Shown here: piece after piece, positions 45,307 to 57,246 of the stretch
Position numbering within the stretch: position 1 is the stretch's first letter
Layout of the letters: the number at the start of each line of letters is the position of its first letter
NCBI GenBank assembly: GCA_032821775.1
Contig: JAVLRN010000010.1
Span: 248,001 to 312,000, forward strand
From: Sanguinoderma infundibulare
Taxonomy: Eukaryota > Basidiomycota > Agaricomycetes > Polyporales > Polyporaceae
Reading direction: 5' to 3'
DNA length: 64,000 nucleotides
Made by a program: the position numbers and the translations under genes
The notes under the pieces: model-generated
Told to the model about the DNA's origin: nothing
Databases searched by the model: none
Seen by the model: only the letters and a program-made list of their open reading frames with translations

Positions 45307-47434
45307 TCACTGCTCGCTCGAACGAATGAGCACCTCGGCCGCGTCGGAGCGGGCTCGGATTATGCAGTTAAACGGCTCCGGATACCTATAGTCGCGTCAG
45401 CCATGAAGGCAGGACCATGAGAAATGAAAGAAGGCAGTCAAAACCTGTCGGAAGGGTGCTTGATCGAGAGCTAACTGAAGGAATTGGACTCACGATATGA
45501 GCCCCGGCGTCATCTTTCCTTCTAGGTGCACCGGATTCCCATGCCCATCCCATGGTGCAGAGATCGAGAGTGTGTGGAGGACGGTGGACACGGTCATGAA
45601 GAGGGATGCTTCTGCAAAGTGGCGCCCAGGGCAGATCCTGTTCGTCCGAACCCGCACGTAAACACTTACTCTCGCACGGAGTCCACTGACATACCGACGC
45701 CCATGTCCGAATGCAAAGGTCGCAGGATCGCGCACATCGGGGTCGAGATGGCCATCCTTAAGGAAGCGTTCTGGTTTGAACCCTTCTGGTTCGTCGTAGA
45801 CACGCGGATCGCAAGAATACGCCCTGCGTGCGGCACCGTGTCAAGAACTCTGAAATCAGACTTCGTCGCAGGTGAAGCACGTACCACAAGTTCGCGATGA
45901 CAATAGAACCCTTCGGGATTAAATATCCTCTATATTCGTCGTCCTCCAGAGATCTATGAGGGTTTCCAACAGGTACAACTGAGCGCCAGCGAAGGCACTC
46001 TTTGCAGACAGCCGAAACGTATGGCAGCGCGTCTTGATCTGCGAAGTCCGGAAGGCGATGCGGTCCCACGACAGCATCGAGTTCTGCTTGGGCCTTCGTT
46101 TGCACTCCGGGGAAGGATGCCATGGCCAGGAAGAACGTCTGATAGGGTCTGGGGATCGACAGAGATTGAGGACGTAAATCCCCGGGAAGCTCGCGGGTAT
46201 GCTTACCGTATCCGCTCCCCCTGCGATATCACGAGGTTATAACATGAATGAATGTTTGGTATTTATGTCACATACCTCCATATGATATGGCAGCAACGTT
46301 CCGCGCGACTTCTTTCTCTATACGAGCTTCCCCAGGATCCATCTGAGCAATGCGCTCCATCAGCACCATCGCTATCGAAGGGTTGGCAGTCCCCGCCTCC
46401 TAATAGAAATGGTCAGCGTCTTAACTAACCGGCATTACCAGTACTAGTGCCGTACCATGGCTTTCAGCGTCGCGTTCCACGGGACCTTCAGCAACCTGTG
46501 CACAATCGGCATATACACCATCCCATCGCGCTTGAACTGTGCTCCGGGCATCCACCACGGCAGGTGCCTCAAAAGCGGAAACAACTCCACCATGTATCTT
46601 CCCGGTATGGTCGCGGTCGAGAACACCTTCAGCGCGTCCTCCGCAATCTGCACGTAATCTTCCTCCGCCTCGTCGATCTCGATCCCATAGGCGATCCGCA
46701 TTATCGTGGAGCCGAACAAGCTATATGAACGGAAGCCGGCGTGCGTTAGGACGACGGTCAAGTGGAACATAGAGCAGGGCGGACGGCGCACTAGCGAATG
46801 TGATGGACGAAGTGCTCCGGGTCGTCCATGAGACGGCGCGCGAAGCGGTGCGCCTCGAGCTTCTGCCAGGGTCGGTATTGTGCTATTGCGGTTGGGTTGA
46901 AGAACTGGTGCATCGCTCGCCGGTGCTTGCGCCACCACCGTAGTTGAGGAGAGGCAGGGCCCAGTCGAGGTCGAAGCTACGGGAAGGGGTCACGATAGAT
47001 GGGTGAAAGTTAACGGAGGACGAAGCAGGTCTGACGCACTAGCTCGCTATCGTGGAGATGGTCCTGTCAGAGTAGTTTGCAGACCGCTTCTCGAGCAGAT
47101 CCATCGCCGCTTCGTGCGTCCCGAGGACGATCATAGGGGTGCCCAGCACGTCGAGATGCACGATGTCCCCTACGGACAGGCAGGTGCGAGACTCAGCAAG
47201 AGCCAGCACGAAACTGAATTCCAGGGACGCACCGTACTTCTTGTTCATGGCACGGAACGTTTTCGCCATGTCCGTCGACGGAACGTCGAGCGCATTGCCG
47301 ATGAGTGGGAGCGGGCGTGGTCCAGGGGGAAGGCGGCAATGTGATGCTCGGATTACCTGCACTAGCCAGGCGAAGACAAGCACCCCGGCCGTCCACCAGG
47401 CCAGGGGGAGCGAAGCGAAGTCGAACTGGAGCAT
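45307..47434 (-). CDS. Cytochrome P450 A (monooxygenase), one apparent frameshift
   Basis: The N-terminal anchor (FASLPLAWWTAGVLVFAWLV) is followed by the hinge LPPGPRPLPLIGNALDVP. The I-helix GG|GADTTYAFFLAMASFP spans an intron. The K-helix CKECLRW (ExxR), NLWAYSCDPRVYDEPEGFKPERF and the heme loop FGHGRR|ICPGRHFAE (an intron interrupts it) are complete. The last exon reads YPEPFNCIIRARSDAAEVLI to the stop at 45,307. This resembles basidiomycete O-methylsterigmatocystin-oxidoreductase-like P450s of the endoplasmic reticulum. In exon 2, LLNYG runs into WWRKHRRAMHQFFNP only with a frame change at about 46,938, where 1 or 4 bases seem lost. The rest is intact, so this is either a recent pseudogene or a sequence error. 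Confidence 0.75.
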
Positions 47435-48526
47435 TGTCGGTGGTCCGCTGCAGGGATGAAGCAACGAGTGCGAACACCCTCCGTGGGCTTATACATGGGC
47501 TGTTCACATCCTTTCCATGTGCTTGTTGTGGCGCTTTGAACCATGTGGGAGAGCAGCAGTCCAAGAGATACATGGACGCCACGTGGCGCTGGTTTGTTTA
47601 TCAACCCAAAAACGACATCCAATCTCCTTATGTCATTGGGTATGGCACCACGAGTCCGATCCAAAACGGAGTTGAGGGAGGAAATCGCGTGGGCATCGCA
47701 GTTGTGCCACTGACGTTTCGTTATACTGCTTACTTCGAATGTTGTGATCCAAATTTAGACCCGCAAGGACGCATTTCAGCGACCTTCGACACAGAAGGGA
47801 ACCAGCCGCGCACCTGAATGAAGCGCTCACAGGCTTGGCCAACTAGCAATCATCAGAATGACAGCATTCAATCGGGCGAACGCAGGATCTGATATGGCTG
47901 CAGTCGCGCCTAACGTACCCCCCGAGGACGCGAGCATGGAGCGCACCTAAGACTTTCTGCCCCCTCTCCGCTTCCCTGCCCCACGACCAAATCCTCTCAA
48001 ATCACCATCGACTGACCCCTCCCATTCGGCAACATCTCTCCCCGCTGTGTGACAAGAGGACCTTTGGTTCCTCGTGCGATATGAGCCGAAGGAGGGTTTA
48101 GCTTCGGAGCGCTATTCGGTGTACCGTGTCCCCGAGCAAGTTGGTTCGTTGGATGCCCCCGGGCTGCCGTATCCGAATATGCGCGCGATGGCGAGCGGCT
48201 AGAGCATACGTACTGGAAGACGTGTTCGAGATCCGCTTCCAGAAGTACTTAGGAATGGGAGAGGTGGACGACGATGAGGATGATGATGGCGTTGCTCGCA
48301 GAGCGTCGTTTCGATGTTCAGGACACGGGTTGATGCATGATGCATGATATCCGATACGGAAGATGCCGGAGCACCTTGGCACCGCGGCTCCAATCTAAGT
48401 TCGATTAGTTAGTTCACGCCAAAACTCGACATCTCAACTCTCTCGGTCTGTACAAATGCCTACTACTAACTTCGCTCAAGCCGCTGAGTGGCACAGCCTG
48501 AAGCGGAAGATGCGCCACACGAGTTC
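47435..48526. other. Intergenic, no gene recognised
   Basis: Upstream of P450 A and downstream of reductase R2. It carries the second copy of the 28-bp sequence also present upstream of the DUF6697-type gene 1. No reading frame of note. Confidence 0.45.
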
Positions 48527-49990
48527 CTATAGTTTCGCGGCTGACAGCCTCGGCAAGAACCCGGATCTCCGCCATGCAGCCATCCACCGTTTCGCCTCCT
48601 CCGATCCCAACACAGGCATACGAACCAATTCATCCGAAGCTAGTTCCGCCGTTGCAGTACAGAAGCGTGGCAGCGTGGCAAAGGTGCCTCGACTGCGGAA
48701 GTAGTCCAGAAGACGCAATGCTGGCGTCGCGCGTATCCTGTCGGCTGAGCTCTCCGCGGCGACCTTCTCTAGTATTGCGAGCCATTGTGAATGTGGGACG
48801 AGAGGGACATCGAGTTCCTGCGCGATCGGCGCTATGATATGCCTCCAGATGACGAGACGAGGATGGACAAGGTATAACGTCGGCGACGACGACTTGCGCA
48901 TCTCGACGAAGGCCCGAGCAGCGGGGTAGCTCGAGATGAACGGGACTCGCTATCCGTTACACGTTAAAGATTAGGTGACGATAGGAAGGATGACTGCGGC
49001 ACTCACTTCGTTCATATCCCCGGGCAGACAACGTGTGAACAATGCTGACTTCACCAGGGCAGGGAACCACTCCTTCTCGTTCCAGTGCCCCAGTCTGTCG
49101 CCGCACACCTGACCCAATCGCACGCTCATTGTGTGGATACCTGCTTGCTCAGAAACCTTGAGCAAGATTTCTTCTGCGACCCACTTGGACTCTGCGTAAC
49201 CGGCCCCAATAGCAGAAGTTGGCGGAGCGCGCTCCTCGGCCACCGCCTCTACCGATGAGTCGGTGCGTCCGTGATCTAAGCATGAATTTGTCACGATAAA
49301 CTGCAAATCGGTGGCTGCTGGAAGAGAGAGTACTCACTCATGAAAACCATGACGGTGCTAACAAACATGACCTTCGGAGGCACAGCGTATGGTGAAGATA
49401 CAGCTAGCTCGATAAGGTTCCGGAGGCCTAGCAAGGCGCCTTCAAACGACGATAATTCGATTTTCCAATTGACTGGCCATGCTATCGAGACTGGTTAGTC
49501 AGCACCCAAGTAGTGGTGCGACAGGCCACTGCTCACCGTTGTGCATAATGTGCGTCGCCGAGTTCCTAATCTCTTCCAGACGACCAGATTCCACCCCAAA
49601 GCCAGCCGCCTGCAAATCCACCTCGACCATCCGCATCTTTGGCAAATCCAATAGCCTCTCGTCGTGGCCCCGCTGGCGGAAGCGAGCTCGCTGCCTTTCG
49701 AATGCATTCGTGCCCTTCCGATTGAAGGCGTACACCACCGCAATCTCATCATCGCGCAACAAGTGCTCCAAGATGTCGCACCCGAAGCCTCCCGTTGTGC
49801 CCGTGACTACGATGACATCCTTTGCATTCTCCCGACCGCGAAGGTTCGAGGGGCGTACGGGGAGGTTGGAGGAGTAACGATCGGCAAGGCGGATGAGATC
49901 CTCCGGAGTCGATGCCGCGGTCGCTCTAGGTTGTGACGGAGGGGAGACGTAGGCACTAACTGAGGAGGGCATTGCAGGCATAACCGGCAT
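48527..49990 (-). CDS. Stand-alone thioester-reductase-type NAD(P)-binding protein R2
   Basis: Close paralogue of R1 with the same four-exon layout. The start is one of three near Mets (49,990, 49,981 or 49,972; MPSSVSAYVSPPSQPRATAA from the last). It has the cofactor site VIVVTGTTGGFGCDILEHLL, the catalytic GAGYAESKWVAEEIL and VRLGQVCGDRLGHWNEKEWFP. The last exon holds FISSYPAARAFVEMRKSSSP, ASDELVRMPVLGSEEAKRWM and the stop at 48,527. All introns are well formed and no frame damage is seen. Like R1, no adenylation or carrier domain precedes it. It probably reduces an activated acid or acts as a free NADPH-dependent carbonyl reductase in the neighbouring P450 pathway; the last point is inference from position only. 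Confidence 0.75.
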
Positions 49991-52212
49991 ACCAGTACGT
50001 GCCAGAGGGTATCGAATATATATAGCAACCTGATGACTACGAGCGCAACCGACCGAAGGGTCCGAATAATGCAGCCCACTTCCAAGTAGTCGGTTAGTAG
50101 TAGCCAAGATACATTGATGCAGAAGCGGCTAAAAGTATCACCTCGGAGATGCCCTCTGCACTGTGTTTGAACATGATGTCCATGCGGTCGGCCGAGTAGG
50201 TGTCTGCTCGTAGTCCTATCCGAGGAGAGGCACACCGCTGCGATCGGGACTCGTCATCTTTCCCGGTTTGCTTGAAATTTAGACCACACAGCGGGGCAGT
50301 CAGCCACACCAACGATGCATCCTGTCTCGGAGGTAACGAGCTTCTCCACGTTCGAATGATGAGTGCCTCGTCGTCACAGGCATCTTTATCTTCCTGAAGG
50401 GTGCACATGGTCCAGATCACAGATGAATTTCAGTGCCAATCATACATTCAGGAGAGCGAATGACAAACGAACGGATGGAGCTTTGTCTGGGGTGACCGCT
50501 TGAACGTCATGATGAACTGACTGTATCGCTTCCCTCTATTATCACACGGCGAGAAGGGCTCTCGCATCCTCCCAAAGAAAATTCCCTCAGCCAGCCGCCT
50601 TTTGACTGCTCCGAGTCGATCGCCTTATCGTATTTTCCTGACGCAGGATGGTTGAATTAGTCGCGTGGTGAGGGGACATCACCAGGCGACCCTGTAATTT
50701 GGCGTTATTCGAATAATTCTTCGATTACATAAATATTGTGAGTTGACAATGAGCTGCTCGAAAGAACTGAGCGTGCCTAGAACGAAGCATGCACGTACAG
50801 TGAGCAGAACCGTCAAGCGTCCTCGGTACGTTGTACGGCCGGGACAGCAGCGCAGGTTTCGGAGGTATAAAGGTACACGGCACGATCATGTCCATCGCTA
50901 GAGAAGCCGTAACGGGATACGAACCAGTGAGGACGAACATGATGAAACTTCAGGAGGAAGCGAACCGTACAGGGCCGTGCAGAGACCGGGCGAAGTCCGC
51001 CGGGAAGCTCCGCGTGGTGATCAGTTGCGGAGGCGCGCAGCCGTGCCAGTGACTCACTAGCGCTCACAGGCTGGTGGCCACCGAGTCGCATTTCAAAACC
51101 GCCCCTCGCGTCCTCTATCGTTCGTCTAGCCGCCGCTCGGCTCCGCAGGACCCTTGGACCCAGTGGCGGACGTGGGCCTTAGCAAAATTCCATGAAGACC
51201 ACCCATGGTCGTAGAGCCCGTCTACACGGCGGCCGCGGGTTCAGCGAACACGAATGAACGTCACGTATCCTATGGACATAGCATTGATTCAGAAGGAGGC
51301 TATTGCGTAGTTGGGTGCGTGTATCAAATACTTATATGTGTCACACTGCATTACCCTCGACTGACCTGCACGCATGTTGGTTTGCGAAAATCTTTGTCTT
51401 GGCTGCCCGTGACGATGAAGACCTAACGCAAGCTGTGCGTTGATCCATGAAGAGACATCCCGCCGCTTGAAGTACGCCTTGCCATATCTTGACGCTGTCG
51501 ATTTCGAAGCGGACTCCATGGTCAGCTTCTTCTTTTGCAACCTTTCATCCGCAAGTCCTGCGACGTGCGCAGGTATGATTCAATCGGCATTTAGTCGGAC
51601 AGAAAGTGGGTGCATTGTCCTACTTACCCTCAAATCCTTTTACCTCTCACGAGGTAGTTACCCCGTCGCATTGCAGTTGCTGCAAACACATACAGAAGCT
51701 GTTCGTTACTGCCGCTGGAAAGTGCGTAAGAGGACCCTACAGGCTTATGTCCACGTTTCGTTAACTTTATATTTTACGTATCTAGGGGAGCTCAGGCGCG
51801 CAGTCGAGATCAAGGAAGACAAATACAGATTGCGCAAACACAAGAATACCCGCTTTTCCCGGACTTACTCGGCGAACGGTCCCGACGGCCCTCCCCATTT
51901 TTCGCAAATTGGAACAGGCGAGCTCATCGTTCCTACCTCTTGCACCCACCCACGATGTACGTTCCGTGAGAGAACCTGCCTTGTGATCCCTCGGTCTCGT
52001 CTCTTTGCATATCTTCGAGGCGTCACGGGATTGCAGCACTGCATTGACCGCTACCGAACGGATTTCGGGACGTCCCCGCCACGTAAAGAGATTACCTCAG
52101 CGGTCCGTCTGGCTATGCTTCTCTGATCCTTATATAAATAGGATGGTATTTGGCTTCACGATCGGCCTCAGAGTCTCCTGCCGTATTCATTACCACCTTC
52201 CTCGTCTCACCA
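49991..52212. other. Intergenic between R2 and P450 B
   Basis: This is the divergent promoter region of R2 (-) and P450 B (+). A 228-codon stretch without stops (51,440-52,126, +) lacks a start ATG and any motif, and I treat it as chance. I see no tRNA and no repeat. Confidence 0.45.
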
Positions 52213-54581
52213 ATGGCCCAACTTGCCGTGCTCGTCGCCTCCGGCATTTTCTTGCACCTAGTATGGCGCCTCGTACGAAACTACTTCGTGCGATCTCCCT
52301 TGGACAAGATACCGGGCCCTCCTTCTGGCTCGATCTTGACAGGTACATGGTGATGTTCGTGTACTTATAGGTACATCGGAGCTGACTAGAGACCTGGTGG
52401 CAGGGAACATGTTCCAGATCATGGCGCATAACAGCTGGAACTTCCTCGATAACCTCATCCACACTTATGGGCCGGTTTCCAAATTCCACAGTTTCCTCGG
52501 TGTAGGTTCTCACTTTGCCTCAATTCTTGGATGGCGTTTGACGCTTCTTTACCAGGCACGATGGTTGCACGTTTACGACCCGAAGGCTTTGCATAGCATA
52601 TACGTTAAGGACCAAGATAATTATTTCAGGGGAAGTCAAACGATTAGGTACTATGTTCCGTCTCTACTACTTCATATCGGCAGCTTCCAACTGCTTGGAC
52701 AGCTTGACACGCTTGGTCATCGGACCGGGTCTGCTTGGAACGTTCGGCCCGCGTCACAAGAAGCAGCGCAAGATGCTCAACCCTGTGTTCTCAGGAGCGC
52801 ATATGCGCAACCTGACGCCGTTGTTCTACGACGTTGCTGGAAAGGTGAGGCGCGGCTCCAACTTCTAACCGCGATCTTCCCTGATGGTCCGACCGTTGTA
52901 GCTTCGGATCGCCATCGAGACCCGCGTCAAGGACGGCCCCAAGGACTTGGACATCCTTGGATGGATGGGGCGCACCGCGCTCGAGCTCGTCGGTCAAGGG
53001 GGCCTAGGATATCACTTCGACCCTCTCACAGCAGACTCGTACGATGAGTTCACGGAGGCTGTCAAAGCATTCGTGTCAGCAATCCATCTTTAGTCCATCC
53101 TCGGAGTGTCGACTGATTATGATCACGCATCCTTTCTAGCCCCTCCTTCAACGATGTGGCTTGGGTTCGAGTGTTCGGGCCATATCTCTCATACTTTGGG
53201 CCCGCCTGGTTCCGCCGCTTCCTCCTCGACCTTGTTCCTATCAAGAAAATCCAGCGCGTGAAGTACGTTGTAGATACTGTGAACAGGCGATCGACGGAGG
53301 TATACCTCGCGAAGAAGGCTGCGATTGAGCGGGGCGATACTGACTTGTTGCACGCTGTTGGAGAGGGAAAGGATGTGATGAGTATCCTCCGTGAGTCCCA
53401 AGTTCAACTATTTCTGTTCATCACGTCCATTTTGACCATTATTGTGATAGTGAGAGAGAACATGAAGGCATCCGAGGAGGACAGACTTCCAGATGAAGAG
53501 GTCCTCGCGCAGATGGGGTACGTACTTCAAGGCGTATTCAACTCATGTCGTTTTCAACTAATCCATACCCCTCTGCGAACGCAGAACGTTTATCATTGCT
53601 GGCGTCGACACAACGTCAAACGCACTCTCGCGCACTCTGCACCTGCTTTCTCAGAACCAGGACATCCAAACCAAGCTCCGCGCTGAGCTCCATGCCGCTC
53701 AGGAGCAGTACGGCAGGGACATCCCATACGACGAACTCTGCGCATTACCGTACCTCGACGCGGTCTGTCGCGAGACGCTCCGGCTGTGAGTCTCTTCCCG
53801 CAGCTGCCCTCCTTCTCTGCGCTGTTTAGCTCATTGCGACGTGCTTAGGCATGCACCAGTCAATGTCTCCAACAGACAGTACGTGTTTCATTGTTCGTCC
53901 CCTGATGATCTGAAGTGAGACTGAGGCATTTTCCGCTTGCAGAGCCAAGATAGACACCGTCCTCCCTCTCTCAGAGCCCTTGCGTTGCACAGACGGGACG
54001 GTCATTACTGAGCTTCCTGTACCCAAAGGGACAATCTTCTTCCTCAACCTCCGTGCGTGCAACACCTACAAGGCCCTGTGGGGCGAAGATGCCCTCGAGT
54101 GGAAGCCGGAGCGCTGGCTTCAGCCCCTTCCCAAGGCTGTCGAGGATGCTCGCATCCCTGGTATCTACGCAAACTTGTTTGTCCTCCCCCGCTAACTGTG
54201 TGTTGGTAGTCTTTCTGACGCGGTCCGTTCGTTTGACAGGATGACTTTCATCAGCGGCGGACACGCGTGCATGTGCGTTTTGTTCTCACGTCGTCTTCTG
54301 CCGTTCTCAACTGAAGTTTCGTCGTCGCATCTCCAGCGGTTTCAAATTCTCTCAGCTCGAAATGAGTAAGCCTCCGCTTCCCGTCAGACCTGCTGGTGGA
54401 CCTCCTGCTGACCCTCGCACGATCTCCAGAGATCGTGCTGTCCATCCTGGTGTCCAACTTCAAGTTCGAGCTCTCCGAGAAGCCGATCGTCTGGAACTTC
54501 GCAGGTATCGCGTACCCGACCACCAGCCACGAGTCCTCACGACCCGAGATGATACTCAGGGTCAGCCTCGCACCTCGCTGA
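52213..54581 (+). CDS. Cytochrome P450 B (monooxygenase)
   Basis: MAQLAVLVASGIFLHLVWRL (membrane anchor) starts at 52,213 and is followed by DKIPGPPSGSILTG. About a dozen short exons then give FGPRHKKQRKMLNPVFSGAH (C-helix), FIIAGVDTTSNALSRTLHLL (I-helix), PYLDAVCRETLRL (K-helix ExxR), EWKPERW (PERF) and the heme loop FISGGHACI|GFKFSQLEMK. The stop is at 54,579-54,581. All exons join in frame. The loop has His where the family consensus FxxGxRxCxG has Arg. It resembles the CYP5150-like group of basidiomycetes, which often act on aromatics or steroids; the substrate is unknown. It converges on the DUF6697-type gene 2 with 283 bp between stops. Confidence 0.8.
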
Positions 54582-54864
54582 ACGGCGTAGCTGCGGATTA
54601 TGTCATATATAGTACAACGTCAAATGGTCACTACTCGCTCTGAACATCGGGTCTGAACAAAGCCCCCGGGGTATTTCATATCTGGCTGAAGAATTCATAA
54701 ACGAGGGTTTTGGGCTAGTCAGAAGTTGGCATCAGAACGAACATAATTAATAATGACGCCTTTGCTCGGCCACAGTTATCTCCTACGCTTTCCTGATATA
54801 CTTCCACTCGCGGCTGAGATGCGATGTCCGCGCCCAGGCAGATGCAGCTTTAATGCTTCCCCTC

Positions 54865-56870
54865 TCATAACCTTTCGGCCGAATGACACAAGAACCCTTC
54901 ATCGAACCCTATGCACACCATTCGCCACACGTGCATTAGCTAGTTCCGGAGAACAGGTGCAGCAGTCAGTCAGCGACACAAATGAACTAGGAGCAAAGAG
55001 ATATCCGACGTGGAGACTCACTTCATACCCATTCTCGTATGCCTTTACGACGTCCTCAGCAGCCAACGTGCTCTTGAAATCATTCCTAGTCTGGTTACGC
55101 GCCGCCATAACCTCTTCAGTCGTCTGTTCGCGCATCTTGTCGCGGCGGGTCACGATACGGCAACGGATATCCTTGTACTGCGCCTGGTCCAGGATGTCGC
55201 TTGTCCACTTCTTTCTGACCTACACGGCCCCACAGATCCCCCGGCGTGCAAGTCAGAATAGGTCCGATCATACATCCTAGAACGGTCGTTCAGGCAGATG
55301 AAGACTCGAGGCACTCACCGGCGGCGTCAAAGCCCTGTACTCATCCGTCGACAACGGCTGGGCCTCCGCGAGTATATATTCTCCCACATATCGATACCTC
55401 GCGCAGTAGAGCGCAGCGAAGACCGTCTGGACGCCTCCCTTCCACTGTGGCTTCTGGTTCGCGTGGATGTACAACCCTGGCTTGCCCGGACCGCATGGAC
55501 ACCACGGCTGGTTCGTGCGCGCGGGATAGAAGAGGTTGCGACCGTCGGCCGTCGACACGCACGTAAAGTTTGGAGAGCCTCCGAAGATCTCGCACAGCCG
55601 CTTACGGCTTGCGCGTTTGTTGAGGATGTAGGTGTCGGAGAATTTGACGTCGAAGACGGGGATCTCGCACACGCGGTCGACCACGTCTGCGCTAGCTTTG
55701 GTTTCCGAGTCAGAGCTTTCAACTGGACACGCCGACGTGTCCGGGCCAGCTGAACCGGGGGCGGGCGGAGAACCTGAGGGCTGCTCGCTCGCAGAGATCG
55801 TCGCATGCTGAAACAGTGTTTCGTGAGCCAGCGTCCCGTACCATGTCAAGCCCACACAGATTCACACCATACCTCAGGGATGTCAAACGGACGCTTGCAG
55901 TTGCCGGTGGGGCAATCTTCATTGGTCATATCTGGCTGCATCCCGCGGCCTTGTTCAAGGCTCGCGCTGTTCCGCAAACCTGGCGCATCGGAGGCCGTGG
56001 CTGGAGATGGCGACGTCGTGTCAAACCCTACAATCCTTCTCCGCGACCACGAGCGGATCGGTATGTCGAAGTACGACACGTCCCGTGAATGCGAGCGGAG
56101 ATCCTGCACCGCTGTGTCTGCGGGCGGGGGTTGGGCAGACTCGGATCTCTCATACTTGGCCTCCGGGCTGCCCGATGGACCCGCCCGGCTGGGCTCGCGT
56201 TGCGTAGACGAGTGCGGAGGACCCTTGGAGAACGTGCGTTTCTTCTCCTCGCTCAGCTTTGGGACAAGGACGTAAACGACGGACTTCTGCTGCTTGCGAG
56301 AGTTGGAAGGGGTGACATGAATGCTGGAGCAGGGTTGGAGATCTGGCGATGGTGTCGGATCAGCCGCGATCTTGCGTTTTTTCGAGTCTGTCTGCAGTCA
56401 CCAGTCAGCCCGAAACAGAGCGAGCCTTCGCCACAATACAAAGAGCTTACCACGATACCACCGCGAGGGGGTGGTGGAGATGGAGGAACTCCCTTACGGA
56501 CTCGGTGCTCCACGGAGGAGGACTGAGAGATGCTCCCGCAATCTGATCGTGGCGGTGTGTTCAACACCAGCGCTCCACCCCGCTGCCGATGCCCACGATC
56601 ACAGGTCAGCGCACCACCAAAGCTCAGCAGAATGCTGAGACGTACTTCCACCGAAGTCGCGGATGATGAACCCACAGTATTCCGGACCGCTCGTTGCTTC
56701 GCGAGGAGTTCTTTGAGATACACGTTTTCCGCTCGAAGGTGGATGTTCTCTGCTTGGAGCTTTCCGGTTTGAACGGCCTGAGACTCGTAGTCTTGTTTAT
56801 AGTGTTGGACAATGATTTCCAGCTTTCGTGCATTATCGCCTGTAGGAGGGATCATGTTGAGTTGTCTCAT
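54865..56870 (-). CDS. DUF6697-type protein 2 with N-terminal coiled coil
   Basis: The start is MRQLNMIPPTGDNARKLEII at 56,870, or the Met at 56,855 that aligns with protein 1. A coiled coil (LQAENIHLRAENVYLKELLA) comes first. The disordered middle (KKRKIAADPTPSPDL, VVYVLVPKLSEEKK) is shared in style with protein 1. The core reads NKRASRKRLCEIFGGSPNF, GKPGLYIHANQKPQWKGGVQ, YRYVGEYILAEAQPLSTDEY and VRKKWTSDILDQAQYKDI. The final short exon is HVWRMVCIGFDEGFL, with the stop at 54,865-54,867. All introns join without frame damage. Function unknown; pairing with a convergent P450 is the notable context. Confidence 0.65.
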
Positions 56871-56984
56871 CAACAGGGGGTGTCAACAGCGAGCAAAGGA
56901 GGGTTGCATGCCGCCAACCGACGGTGAGCAGAGAAGCTGCTGCAGCTGCAGCGTCGCGTTCCCTTCTCTCATCCTTTTTGGTCA

Positions 56985-57125
56985 TTCTCGACTGACGTCA
57001 CGTCCTAACATGTACTAGCGGGTTCAAGTTCTATCAGCTCGCAACAAGTGAGTCCCCCGCCTTCGAGCGGACATGTACCACTAGCCACTGACACTACCAC
57101 TGACCTTCGCACGATCTGCAGATCA
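56985..57125 (+). pseudogene. Cytochrome P450 last-exon relic
   Basis: After an intron-like tract ending ACTAG the + strand reads GFKFYQLATS across a GTGAGT donor. A second intron-like tract ends CGCACGATCTGCAG|ATCAGG. This mirrors P450 B at about 54,335-54,435 (GFKFSQLEM|GTAAGC...CGCACGATCTCCAG). Nothing of the rest of the P450 is present. The downstream spacer (57,205-57,246) also matches the spacer after P450 B. Confidence 0.7.
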
Positions 57126-57246
57126 GGACAAGGACAAGTATAAATACACAACTCAGCACTACTCGAGCTATGACAACAACATCGTCATCATGATATGCGG
57201 AGTTGACTGGCAGGTGCACCTTTAATGCTCCCCTTCTGATAACTTT

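Noticed and set aside
51440..52126. 228-codon open frame upstream of P450 B, with LPYLDAV resembling a P450 K-helix lead-in
   Set aside because: No ATG start, no other P450 motif nearby, and the frame overlaps promoter-like sequence; a seven-residue match is too short.
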